DNA from: Desulfobacteraceae bacterium
GTDB lineage: Bacteria > Desulfobacterota > Desulfobacteria > Desulfobacterales > Desulfosarcinaceae
Length of the DNA: 9,599 nucleotides
Direction of reading: 5' to 3'
Assembly: GCA_027031325.1 (NCBI GenBank)
Contig: JALVRI010000532.1
Location: 1 to 9,599, forward strand
Shown: positions 1-5,534 of the stretch, piece by piece
Position numbering within the stretch: the stretch's first letter is position 1
Layout: the number at the start of each line of letters is the position of its first letter
Notes under the pieces: model-generated
Databases searched by the model: none
The model's input: only the letters and a program-made list of their open reading frames with translations
What the model was told of the DNA's origin: nothing
Program-made: the position numbers and the translations under genes

Positions 1-1
1 A

Positions 2-79
2 GTTGAAATCCTGGCCTATGACACCATGATAGACCTTGAAGCCATCCGTCTTGGCCGCCGGCTCGAATGCGCTTTGTGA
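2..79 (+). CDS. sfsA: C-terminal fragment of a probable SfsA-family protein
   Basis: An open frame enters from the left edge and ends at TGA 77-79. It encodes 25 residues, starting VEILAYDTMIDLEAIRLGRR and ending LECAL. This resembles the usual SfsA C-terminus, which has a V-E-(I/V)-L-A-Y strand followed by an acidic turn and a final hydrophobic -L-G-(R/K)-x-L-x-V-x-L tail. SfsA proteins (sugar fermentation stimulation family) have a nuclease-like fold and a poorly defined role. Only the tail is visible, so the assignment rests on a short recalled motif. The reading frame and stop are seen directly; the family name is inference. Confidence 0.6.
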   Translation, partial: VEILAYDTMIDLEAIRLGRRLECAL

Positions 80-120
80 AAATTCCGCCAAAAGTCGATA
101 TCGATAAACCCGGATTTTGC

Positions 121-215
121 AGCTGGTGAGTTCGGCCAAGATGCGAGGCCGGGGGCGGGCAGACCTACTATAGTACTTCAACTGCCCTCCAACAAAGCAG
201 CTTCGGGAAAATCGC
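121..215. repeat. GC-rich structured intergenic segment, possible diverged palindromic repeat
   Basis: Positions 80-392 contain no convincing gene. Within them, GGGCAG (157-162) and CTGCCC (182-187) can pair to enclose a perfect 10-bp palindrome, TACTATAGTA (166-175). The outer flanks contain loosely complementary TTCGG/CCGAA-type segments, so the block could fold as a long imperfect hairpin. It abuts the repeat copy beginning near 229. It may be a degenerate member of a dispersed repeat family, but no second copy is in the window, so this is tentative. Confidence 0.3.
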
Positions 216-228
216 AAGCCCCTGGCGG

Positions 229-363
229 CTTCAAATGCCTGAAGACTTTCACCGCTTGAACTTCACCTTGCAGGTTGAGGCACGACCGGGAACAAATACA
301 TGCTAACTACCTAACAATGCAATGAAATAGCTTTATTTCAGGCATTTGAAGTGCATAATCCGG
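229..363 (+). repeat. Direct repeat copy 1 (MITE-like element), upstream of the activator gene
   Basis: This 135-bp segment aligns with 1866-2000 in the same orientation at about 106 of 136 columns (about 78%, hand count). Shared blocks include CTTCAAATGCCT, TTGAACTTCACCTTGC, CCGGGAACAAAT and AATGAAAT. Its right arm (340-363) is the reverse complement of the left arm of copy 2 with one mismatch in 24. The outer part of its own left arm is eroded, and only about TTCAAATGCCTGAA pairs internally. The internal motif CTTCACC-N5-GGTTGAG is a weakened form of the hairpin in copy 2. It has no coding capacity. Small size, terminal inverted arms and lack of a transposase fit a non-autonomous element or a structured intergenic repeat. 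Confidence 0.75.
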
Positions 364-416
364 AATAAGGTCTCCTGCGCAGCCTGCCCGGAATGGATGG
401 CCGCCCATCTGCCAGA

Positions 417-443
417 TTGACTTTGTTCAGGCTATGTTATACT
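417..443 (+). promoter_or_regulatory. Candidate sigma70-type promoter for the PAS-sigma54 activator gene
   Basis: TTGACT (417-422) and TATACT (438-443) are separated by 15 bp. Both hexamers match the consensus at 5 of 6 positions, but the spacer is shorter than the usual 17 bp. Transcription would begin near 450, which places upstream in-frame ATG 393 outside the transcript and favours ATG 468 or 492 as the translation start. It lies just outside repeat copy 1. Confidence 0.4.
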
Positions 444-491
444 TTTCGGGTGGCATCAACCGGCTTCATGTGCAAAGCGGATAGTTCAAAT

Positions 492-1847
492 ATGCAGAAA
501 ACACAGTTTATCGACACCATCGCCAGCCGGGAAAACCTGGTCCGCGTCCTGGACAACCTCAAGGAAGGTATCATCGCCCATGACATGAACCGGCGGATTT
601 TCTTTTTCAATACCGAGGCTGAACGGATCACCGGTTACAAACGCGAGGAAGTAATCGGACGCGACTGTCACGAGGTTTTCGGAAGTCCTTTCTGCGGAGA
701 ACACTGTTCGTTTTCCAACCAGCGCATCATAATTTCCGACAATTTCGCCTACCCCCTGAACATTATCGCCAAGGACGGCACACCCAAGCGGATCGAAATG
801 TCGATCACCATGATGGAGGACCAAAAGGGCCAATACGTGGGTGTCTTGGCGGTGATCAACGACAGAACCGAAATCTTCAAACTGAAACAGCAAGCCTGCG
901 AATTGACCCGCTTTGCCAACATCATCGGCCGCAACGCCAAGATGCAGACAGTTTTTCAGCTGATCAGCGATGTCGCCGGATATGACTTTCCGGTTCATAT
1001 TACCGGTGAGACCGGAACCGGCAAGGAGCTGGTGGCAAATGCCATTCACAACGAAAGCCGCCGCGCAGGCGCCCCTTTTGTACCCATCAATTGCGGCGCT
1101 TTACCGGAAGGCCTGATCGAAAGCGAACTGTTCGGACATGTCAAGGGGGCCTTTTCAGGCGCCATTCGTGATAAAAAGGGACGTTTCGAGCTGGCCGACG
1201 GCGGGACCATCTTCCTGGATGAGGTGGCCGAACTGGCCAAACCCCTCCAGGTCAAACTCCTCCGTTTTCTTCAGGAAGGAAGATTCGAAAAAGTGGGCGG
1301 TGAAAAGACCATCGCGGTCGATGTACGCCTGATAAGCGCAACCAACAAGGACCTCAAAAAAGAGATCAAGAAAGGCCGCTTCAGGGAAGACCTGTTTTAC
1401 CGCCTGAACGTCATCCCGATCCATATCCCACCCATCCGGGAACGCAGGTCGGACATCCCCCTGTTGATCGAATATTTTCTCGACAAGTTCTGCCGTGAAA
1501 ACGGGCACAAGCCTCCCCGGGTCTCCCAGGCTGCCATGGCCCTGATGATGGATTACACCTGGCCGGGAAATGTGCGCCAGATTCAAAACGCCGTCCAGTT
1601 CGCCATCGTGCGTTCCAACGGGAGGGTGATCGGGCCCCAACACCTCCCGATGGAATTGCGCCAGGCAGCCGCCCCCATGGCGCGGCGGGGACCATCACGC
1701 AAACTCACCCCTGAAATGGTGGTTCGGGCCCTCAGGCAAACAGCCGGAAACAAAGCCCGGGCGGCCAAAAACCTGGGGGTGGGAAGGGCGACCTTGTATC
1801 GCTTCCTGGCAGACCATCCGGAGCTGGCTGTCCGAATCAAGACTTGA
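492..1847 (+). CDS. PAS-domain sigma54-dependent transcriptional activator (bacterial enhancer-binding protein)
   Basis: Predicted 451-aa cytoplasmic activator. Order: N-terminal PAS domain (about 14-130), AAA+ sigma54-interaction domain (about 143-387) and a Fis-type helix-turn-helix (about 405-445). The AAA+ part shows Walker A GETGTGKE (172-179), the sigma54-contacting loop as GAFSGA (219-224, instead of GAFTGA), Walker B GGTIFLDE (237-244) and the arginine-finger segment FREDLFYRL (297-305). The PAS domain carries Cys59, Cys68 and Cys72 in a D-C-H-E-V-F...F-C-G-E-H-C arrangement, suggesting redox, metal or ligand sensing (inference). In-frame ATGs also exist at 393 and 468. I chose 492 because the upstream extension does not look like a protein domain and a candidate promoter overlaps it; no start has a strong Shine-Dalgarno. 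The gene converges on cooS and is flanked by two repeat copies. Its target is unknown: no good -24/-12 site was found here. Confidence 0.93.
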   Translation: MQKTQFIDTIASRENLVRVLDNLKEGIIAHDMNRRIFFFNTEAERITGYKREEVIGRDCHEVFGSPFCGEHCSFSNQRIIISDNFAYPLNIIAKDGTPKRIEMSITMMEDQKGQYVGVLAVINDRTEIFKLKQQACELTRFANIIGRNAKMQTVFQLISDVAGYDFPVHITGETGTGKELVANAIHNESRRAGAPFVPINCGALPEGLIESELFGHVKGAFSGAIRDKKGRFELADGGTIFLDEVAELAKPLQVKLLRFLQEGRFEKVGGEKTIAVDVRLISATNKDLKKEIKKGRFREDLFYRLNVIPIHIPPIRERRSDIPLLIEYFLDKFCRENGHKPPRVSQAAMALMMDYTWPGNVRQIQNAVQFAIVRSNGRVIGPQHLPMELRQAAAPMARRGPSRKLTPEMVVRALRQTAGNKARAAKNLGVGRATLYRFLADHPELAVRIKT

Positions 1848-1852
1848 TTGAC

Positions 1853-2000
1853 CCCGGGTTATGCACTTCAAATGCCTTAGATTTATCACGGATTGAACTT
1901 CACCTTGCCGGTGAAGATGCGGCCGGGAACAAATGCATCCTAACTATATAATGATTCAATGAAATTACTTATTGTAGGCATTTTAAGCGCATAATCCTGG
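1853..2000 (+). repeat. Direct repeat copy 2 (MITE-like element) with terminal inverted repeats
   Basis: This ~148-bp element starts 5 bp after the activator stop codon. The left arm (1853-1877) and right arm (1976-2000) are inverted repeats matching at 21 of 25 positions, sharing TTATGC and AAATGCCT. An internal perfect hairpin, CTTCACC-TTGCC-GGTGAAG, lies at about 1899-1917. It matches 229-363 in the same orientation at about 78%. No reading frame or transposase is present. The segment could form one long imperfect hairpin in RNA read through from the activator gene. Mobile, regulatory or RNA-processing roles are all possible. Confidence 0.8.
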
Positions 2001-2038
2001 TTGAAAGTTGGTGCCAAAAGAGCCGGTCCTGAAAACGT

Positions 2039-2083
2039 TTGCCCGCGAGCCTGCAAAAAGCAGACTCGCGGGCAATTTTTTTT
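2039..2083 (+). terminator. Rho-independent terminator between convergent activator and cooS
   Basis: TTGCCCGCGAG (2039-2049) pairs perfectly with CTCGCGGGCAA (2065-2075), giving an 11-bp stem. A second small stem, CTGC/GCAG, closes an AAAAA loop. Eight T residues (2076-2083) follow on the + strand, so the best reading is termination of the activator transcript after it crosses repeat copy 2. The stem is also only about 20 bp past the cooS stop. On the minus strand it is followed by AAACGTTTTC, so weaker bidirectional use is possible. Confidence 0.85.
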
Positions 2084-2103
2084 CGTAATCTTAGCGGACC
2101 TTG

Positions 2104-4077
2104 TCAGGCGACATCCATCTGACGGCGGTCGGCCATGTCGATGAGGATCCGCTCGCGGGCCTTGTCGATGCCAAGCTCCTTGCGCTTTTTATCGATGTGA
2201 GCGATCATCAGGCGGGCGATTTCGTAAGGATCCTCGGCGAAACCCCACTTGCCGAAACCCTGGGCCTCCAGCCCCTCGAAAAGGAGTTTGTGGAACTTGG
2301 TCTCCTCGACGATCGGGAAGGTGACTCCAAAAACGGTGTAGACACCCGAGGCCACGAAATACTGGCCGATACTGATGGCCTTTTCGCTCATCCATTCCGG
2401 GGCACAACCGGCTGCCGGCAAGTCGGCAATCGAATTACCCAGTCCGCCCACCCGCACCATCTCGGAAGCGGCAATCAGGATACGGCTGTTGTCTACACAT
2501 GATCCCATGCCAAGACATGGAGGCATTCCCACCGTCTCACATACTTCCTGGAGTCCGGCCCCCGCCAGGTGGGCCGCCTCGGGTGTATACAGGCCGGCCT
2601 TGGCCAGAGATATCTGGGAACAGCCGGTTTGCAGGACAAGAACGTCGTTCTTGATAAGCTCCTTGACCAGCTCCACGTGGACCCAGTCTTGCTTGACCCT
2701 GGGATTGGTGCAGCCGACGATCCCGGCCACGCCCCTGATGCGGCCGTTGATGATATTGTCGTTGAGCGGCTTGTATGAGCCGCGGAAAGTCCCACCGAGC
2801 ATGTAATTTATGTATTCATAAGAAAAACCGTGGATACCAGTATTGCGGATATTGGGAATCTCGATCTCGGCCGGACGGTTCTTGAACCTGGTAATGGCCT
2901 TGATCACCACTTCATCGGTGCACTGCTTGGGATTATGGTCATCGAACTCAATATGGGTGGCACCCTCGATGTGGCAGCGCGGATTGGTGGTAATAAGAGG
3001 CGTGCCGTAACATTCGGCCACCTTGACCAGTCCTTGCTTGATACACTGGACATCGACGCACATGGCGTCCACAGCACCCGTGATCAGAACCGTCTCGGTG
3101 GACATGAAGTTGCCGGCATGGGGAATCCCGTGGCGCGACATCATCTCGGCTCCGCTGCAACACATGCCCACAAGGTTGATCCCCTCTGCTCCGGCCGCTT
3201 TGGCCGCTTCCACCAGGGTCGGTTCATTGACCGAGGCCACCATCGACTCGAACATGTTCGGTTCGTGGCCGTGAACTATGATGTTGACGTAATTTTCTTT
3301 CAAAACTCCCATGTTGACGTCGACAGCCACCGGGCTCGGGGTACCGAAAAGGATGTCTGAAATCTCGGTGGCCACCATGGAACCACCCCAACCATCTGAA
3401 AGGGCCGTGCGGCTGCACTGCTTGGTAATATTTTCATAGTGCTGGTCAACACCCATGTGGGTCCGGTGAATCAGTTCCATCACCTCCCGCATGGCTCCCC
3501 TGGGAACGACCCCGTTCTTGCGCCAGGTTTCGAGGGTCTTTTCCGGGACCCTGGATACAAAGGGTATCTCTCCTTCCACCTGGGTATAGGTGCGCTCAAG
3601 TTCATCGTAGAGATCGTTGGCAATGTCCTTCAGGTCGCGGTCTTCGGTCTCGATACCAATGCTCTGGGCCACTTTTTCCAGCTTGTGGACATCCTTGATC
3701 TCGTAATCGGTAATTTTTCCATTTACCACGTCACGGAACAGATCGAGCATGCTCATTCCATGATCGGTGTGGGCAGCGGCCCCGGCTGCGATCATCCGGC
3801 CGAAGTTACGGGACATAATGGTGTCGATGGTCGCACCGCATACCCCGACCTTCCCATACGGGTCCTTGGCGTTGAGCCGGCAAGGCCCCATGGAACAGTG
3901 CTTGCAGCAGGCCGAATCGGCCCCTATCGGACAAGGCTTCATGCTGGCGGCCCGGTCGAAGGCCGTTTCGACCCCGTCCCGGCGCCCCTTTTCGATCATT
4001 CTGGCAGTTGCTTCACAAATGGTGAAATCTTCAGGTTTTAGCTGCTTTTTCTTTGCAGCCGGTTTCTTCTTTTCCAT
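2104..4077 (-). CDS. cooS: Anaerobic Ni-Fe carbon monoxide dehydrogenase, catalytic subunit
   Basis: Predicted 657-aa CooS, which oxidises CO with water to CO2 and passes electrons to ferredoxin (CO + H2O = CO2 + 2H+ + 2e-). The N-terminal cluster cysteines are Cys49, 57, 58, 61, 66 and 80, with the C-x7-C-C-x2-C-x4-C-x13-C spacing of the D and B [4Fe-4S] clusters. C-cluster ligands are visible as the HGH motif (269-271), Cys306/307, Cys345, Cys456, Cys486 and Cys527. The proton-relay histidine segment HTDHG and the SEKA lysine segment are also present. Length is normal for the monofunctional family. The start at 4077 was chosen over ATG 4113 because GGGAGGA lies just upstream. The N-terminus is lysine-rich. 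No cooF, cooC or acetyl-CoA synthase genes are adjacent, so its electron partner and nickel-insertion factor must be encoded elsewhere. Function in this organism is inferred. Confidence 0.97.
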   Translation of the reverse strand: MEKKKPAAKKKQLKPEDFTICEATARMIEKGRRDGVETAFDRAASMKPCPIGADSACCKHCSMGPCRLNAKDPYGKVGVCGATIDTIMSRNFGRMIAAGAAAHTDHGMSMLDLFRDVVNGKITDYEIKDVHKLEKVAQSIGIETEDRDLKDIANDLYDELERTYTQVEGEIPFVSRVPEKTLETWRKNGVVPRGAMREVMELIHRTHMGVDQHYENITKQCSRTALSDGWGGSMVATEISDILFGTPSPVAVDVNMGVLKENYVNIIVHGHEPNMFESMVASVNEPTLVEAAKAAGAEGINLVGMCCSGAEMMSRHGIPHAGNFMSTETVLITGAVDAMCVDVQCIKQGLVKVAECYGTPLITTNPRCHIEGATHIEFDDHNPKQCTDEVVIKAITRFKNRPAEIEIPNIRNTGIHGFSYEYINYMLGGTFRGSYKPLNDNIINGRIRGVAGIVGCTNPRVKQDWVHVELVKELIKNDVLVLQTGCSQISLAKAGLYTPEAAHLAGAGLQEVCETVGMPPCLGMGSCVDNSRILIAASEMVRVGGLGNSIADLPAAGCAPEWMSEKAISIGQYFVASGVYTVFGVTFPIVEETKFHKLLFEGLEAQGFGKWGFAEDPYEIARLMIAHIDKKRKELGIDKARERILIDMADRRQMDVA

Positions 4078-4080
4078 GAT

Positions 4081-4087
4081 TCCTCCC
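4081..4087 (-). promoter_or_regulatory. Shine-Dalgarno of cooS that decides its start
   Basis: On the minus strand GGGAGGA is followed by ATC and then ATG (4077-4075). The alternative in-frame ATG at 4113 has no comparable sequence upstream, so the shorter protein beginning MEKKKPAAKKK is favoured. Confidence 0.8.
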
Positions 4088-4213
4088 TTCTTGAGAAGAT
4101 TGTGTTTGTCCATTTTGATTAAAACTTGTTACCGGAAAATTGTCACACAGGATGTCAGAAAAGGTTCATTTCAGATGGAATCTACTCCCGGTGAAAATGG
4201 TTGAAAGGTTAAC

Positions 4214-4226
4214 AGTAATGATTACT
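4214..4226. promoter_or_regulatory. 13-bp palindrome at the predicted cooS transcription start (candidate operator)
   Basis: AGTAAT-G-ATTACT is a perfect inverted repeat around a single central base. It sits 6 bp downstream of the predicted -10 box, overlapping the expected start of transcription, where a bound repressor would block initiation. It does not match the CooA (TGTCA/TGACA half-site) or FNR (TTGAT-N4-ATCAA) patterns as I know them. Binding of any protein is inference. Confidence 0.4.
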
Positions 4227-4232
4227 AATTAC

Positions 4233-4259
4233 ATTATAGATATTCCAAGTCCATGTCAA
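4233..4259 (-). promoter_or_regulatory. Candidate sigma70-type promoter of cooS
   Basis: On the minus strand, TTGACA (4259-4254) and TATAAT (4238-4233) are both perfect consensus hexamers, separated by 15 bp. Transcription would start near 4226, leaving about 150 nt of leader before the cooS ATG. The short spacer means activity could be low or activator-dependent despite the ideal hexamers. This suggests cooS is not directly sigma54-dependent, even though a sigma54 activator gene lies just downstream. Confidence 0.6.
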
Positions 4260-4421
4260 GGGTTGATTGGAATTAATTTTCGATAAAAATAATCTGAAAT
4301 AACGACCATTTTTAAAACTGGGAGCTTGAAATTTCAGGCCGCAGATGTAAGTAAAGGCACAAATAACCTTTAAAATGTGCTAAACTTTATTTAACTCTCA
4401 GCCGGAGAAAGGATTTTTACC

Positions 4422-4679
4422 ATGGCCGAACCGAAGGTTAAGTTGTTTTCCTTAAGTACCTGCAGTCACTGCAAATCGACCAAAAAATTTCTTTCCGACT
4501 GCACCATCAAATACGAATTCATAGATGTGGACCTGCTGGAAGGCGACGAACGCAAAGCAATCCTGGAGGACGTCAAAAAGTTCAATCCCAAGTGTTCCTT
4601 TCCGACGATAATCATCGGTGACAAGGTGATCGTCGGCTACAAGGAAAAGGAGATAAAGGAGGCGCTGGACTTGAAATGA
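4422..4679 (+). CDS. Glutaredoxin-like (NrdH/thioredoxin-fold) small thiol oxidoreductase
   Basis: 85-aa single-domain thioredoxin-fold protein. A first beta strand leads into the CSHC active site (Cys14-Cys17), followed by a helix. A cis-proline segment SFPT (Pro61) precedes the strand TIIIGDKVIVGY, a glutaredoxin hallmark where Gly-Tyr/Phe follows the last strand. Two extra cysteines (27, 58) are present. The lack of glutathione-type motifs and the small size fit the NrdH/glutaredoxin-like group that takes electrons from a reductase rather than glutathione. The gene overlaps the next one by ATGA, so it is probably the protein partner or substrate of that ferredoxin:thioredoxin reductase (inference). 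The target disulfide is unknown. The start is supported by AAAGGA 8 bp upstream. Confidence 0.9.
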   Translation: MAEPKVKLFSLSTCSHCKSTKKFLSDCTIKYEFIDVDLLEGDERKAILEDVKKFNPKCSFPTIIIGDKVIVGYKEKEIKEALDLK

Positions 4680-5008
4680 ACGCTGAACAACTTTACCAAA
4701 TCCTGAAAAAAAGTCAGGAGCCCAAAGGGTACTTTTTCAACAAGGACAAAGAACGGGTCATGGAACTGCTGGAAGCCCTCCTGGTAAACAAGGAGCGATA
4801 CGGCTATATGGCTTGTCCCTGCCGGCTTGCAAGCGGTGACCGTGAAAGCGACCGGGATATAATCTGTCCTTGCGCCTATCGCCGGCAGGATGTCGAACAA
4901 TACGGCAGCTGCTATTGCAACCTTTACGTCTCAAAGCAATGGAACGAAGGCTCGATCGAACATGCCTACGTTCCCGAACGCCGCCCCCCGGAAAAAATAG
5001 TTTTTTGA
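4676..5008 (+). CDS. Ferredoxin:thioredoxin reductase catalytic (beta) chain
   Basis: 110-aa protein with the three Cys-x-Cys motifs of the FTR catalytic chain: CPC (47-49), CPC (64-66) and CYC (79-81). These build a [4Fe-4S] cluster next to a redox disulfide, letting one-electron ferredoxin reduce a protein disulfide. Spacing is CPC-x14-CPC-x12-CYC, and the usual histidine of the third motif (CHC in plant enzymes) is tyrosine here. No FTR variable (alpha) subunit gene is nearby, as is common outside oxygenic phototrophs. The start codon overlaps the stop of the glutaredoxin-like gene (ATGA), implying translational coupling and a shared pathway: reduced ferredoxin, FTR, glutaredoxin-like protein, target. 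The nearby CO dehydrogenase could supply ferredoxin, but that is speculation. Confidence 0.92.
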   Translation: MNAEQLYQILKKSQEPKGYFFNKDKERVMELLEALLVNKERYGYMACPCRLASGDRESDRDIICPCAYRRQDVEQYGSCYCNLYVSKQWNEGSIEHAYVPERRPPEKIVF

Positions 5009-5028
5009 AAAGCTCGACTAAAATCGAT

Positions 5029-5066
5029 GCTGGCGAGCCACGGCCTATTTGCCAGGGCTCGCCAGC
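5029..5066. terminator. Stem-loop between convergent FTR and flavodoxin-like genes
   Basis: GCTGGCGAGCC (5029-5039) pairs perfectly with GGCTCGCCAGC (5056-5066) around a 16-nt loop. It lies 20 bp after the FTR stop and 9 bp after the flavodoxin-like stop. It has no strong T-run directly on either side (the minus strand reads ATCGATTTTAG after the stem). A bidirectional terminator or 3'-end stabilising hairpin is the best reading. Confidence 0.6.
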
Positions 5067-5075
5067 AGCGGCGGC

Positions 5076-5519
5076 TCAGCTGAGCTTTTCACCCACCGCC
5101 TTGCCGTAGTCCTGGCAAGCCTTGATCCCATCCTGGGTTTCAATCACAGCTTCTTTCAGGTTCAATGATCCCAGATCGACCGTATCCATCTTGAAAACGT
5201 GCTGGAGAGTATCGAATATCATCGGCCCCGACTCGCCGCTGTGGGTAAAAGAGCAAAAGGCACCGCCAATCTTTCCCACCAGGTTGGCCTGCTGCATGAG
5301 AAACAGAAAGGTCTTCATGCCGGCGGTCATGTCACGGTGGTAGGTGGGGCAGCCAACCACATAACCGTCGTAACCTTCCAGGTCCTTTACCTCCTTGATA
5401 TCGGTAACCTTTTTCAAGTCGGCTTCCTGGCCGGCAAAACGGACACCCTCGGCGATATACTGGGCCATCTTTTCGGTATTGCCCGTCCGGCTCACGTAAA
5501 CCACGAGTACTTTTCCCAT
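5076..5519 (-). CDS. Flavodoxin-like FMN protein
   Basis: 147-aa single-domain flavodoxin fold. After the first strand (GKVLVVYV) comes the FMN phosphate-binding loop S-R-T-G-N-T (10-15). Further on are YVVGCPTYHRDM, a loop expected to contact the isoalloxazine ring, and FCSFTHSGESG. Size and motifs place it with short-chain flavodoxins or flavodoxin-fold NAD(P)H oxidoreductase relatives (WrbA-type); the exact subgroup is unresolved. It may carry low-potential electrons in the cytoplasm. An in-frame ATG at 5642 was rejected: the extra 41 residues have no domain character, and a strong GGGAGGAAGG sits just before ATG 5519. The gene lies in the same direction as the small protein and nqr genes but 154 bp from the former, so co-transcription is uncertain. 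Confidence 0.88.
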   Translation of the reverse strand: MGKVLVVYVSRTGNTEKMAQYIAEGVRFAGQEADLKKVTDIKEVKDLEGYDGYVVGCPTYHRDMTAGMKTFLFLMQQANLVGKIGGAFCSFTHSGESGPMIFDTLQHVFKMDTVDLGSLNLKEAVIETQDGIKACQDYGKAVGEKLS

Positions 5520-5524
5520 CCTAG

Positions 5525-5534
5525 CCTTCCTCCC
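5525..5534 (-). promoter_or_regulatory. Shine-Dalgarno that fixes the flavodoxin-like gene start
   Basis: Minus-strand GGGAGGAAGG ends about 5 nt before ATG at 5519, strongly supporting this start over the upstream in-frame ATG at 5642. Confidence 0.75.

Larger units (their letters stand above)
4078..4421. other. AT-rich divergent intergenic region between cooS and the glutaredoxin-like gene
   Basis: This 344-bp gap contains no convincing gene. It holds the cooS Shine-Dalgarno, a roughly 150-nt predicted cooS leader, the cooS promoter and a palindrome, both listed separately. Toward the glutaredoxin-like gene it is very AT-rich and has a 10-bp palindrome, TGAAATTTCA (4327-4336). A weak candidate + strand promoter is TTGATT (4263-4268), 16 bp, AAAAAT (4285-4290). 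AAAGGA (4408-4413) is the likely ribosome-binding site for the gene starting at 4422. No recognisable riboswitch was seen. Confidence 0.6.

Noticed and set aside
221..240. Possible -24/-12 sigma54 promoter (TGGCGG ... ATGCC) upstream of the activator
   Set aside because: The spacing is one base too long, the -12 match is poor, and it falls in the repeat about 250 bp from the start codon.
393..491. Longer N-terminus of the sigma54 activator starting at ATG 393
   Set aside because: The extra 33 residues have no domain character, a candidate promoter overlaps this stretch, and no ribosome-binding site precedes 393.
1155..1643. 162-codon minus-strand frame within the activator gene
   Set aside because: Antisense to the AAA+ domain, whose motifs are intact; no domain features in this frame.
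229..2000. Integron attC sites or a CRISPR array as explanation for the repeats
   Set aside because: There are only two copies 1.6 kb apart, no attC core-site pattern, no regular spacers and no integrase or cas genes.
3439..4204. Long + strand open frames opposite the 5' part of cooS and its leader
   Set aside because: They are shadows of the GC-rich cooS coding strand with no recognisable domains.
4354..4372. AGGCAC-like -24 element upstream of the glutaredoxin-like gene
   Set aside because: There is no GC at the required -12 position.
5074..5085. Palindrome GCTCAGCTGAGC at the flavodoxin-like stop codon
   Set aside because: It has no loop and lies largely in coding sequence; better explained by chance next to the real stem-loop at 5029-5066.
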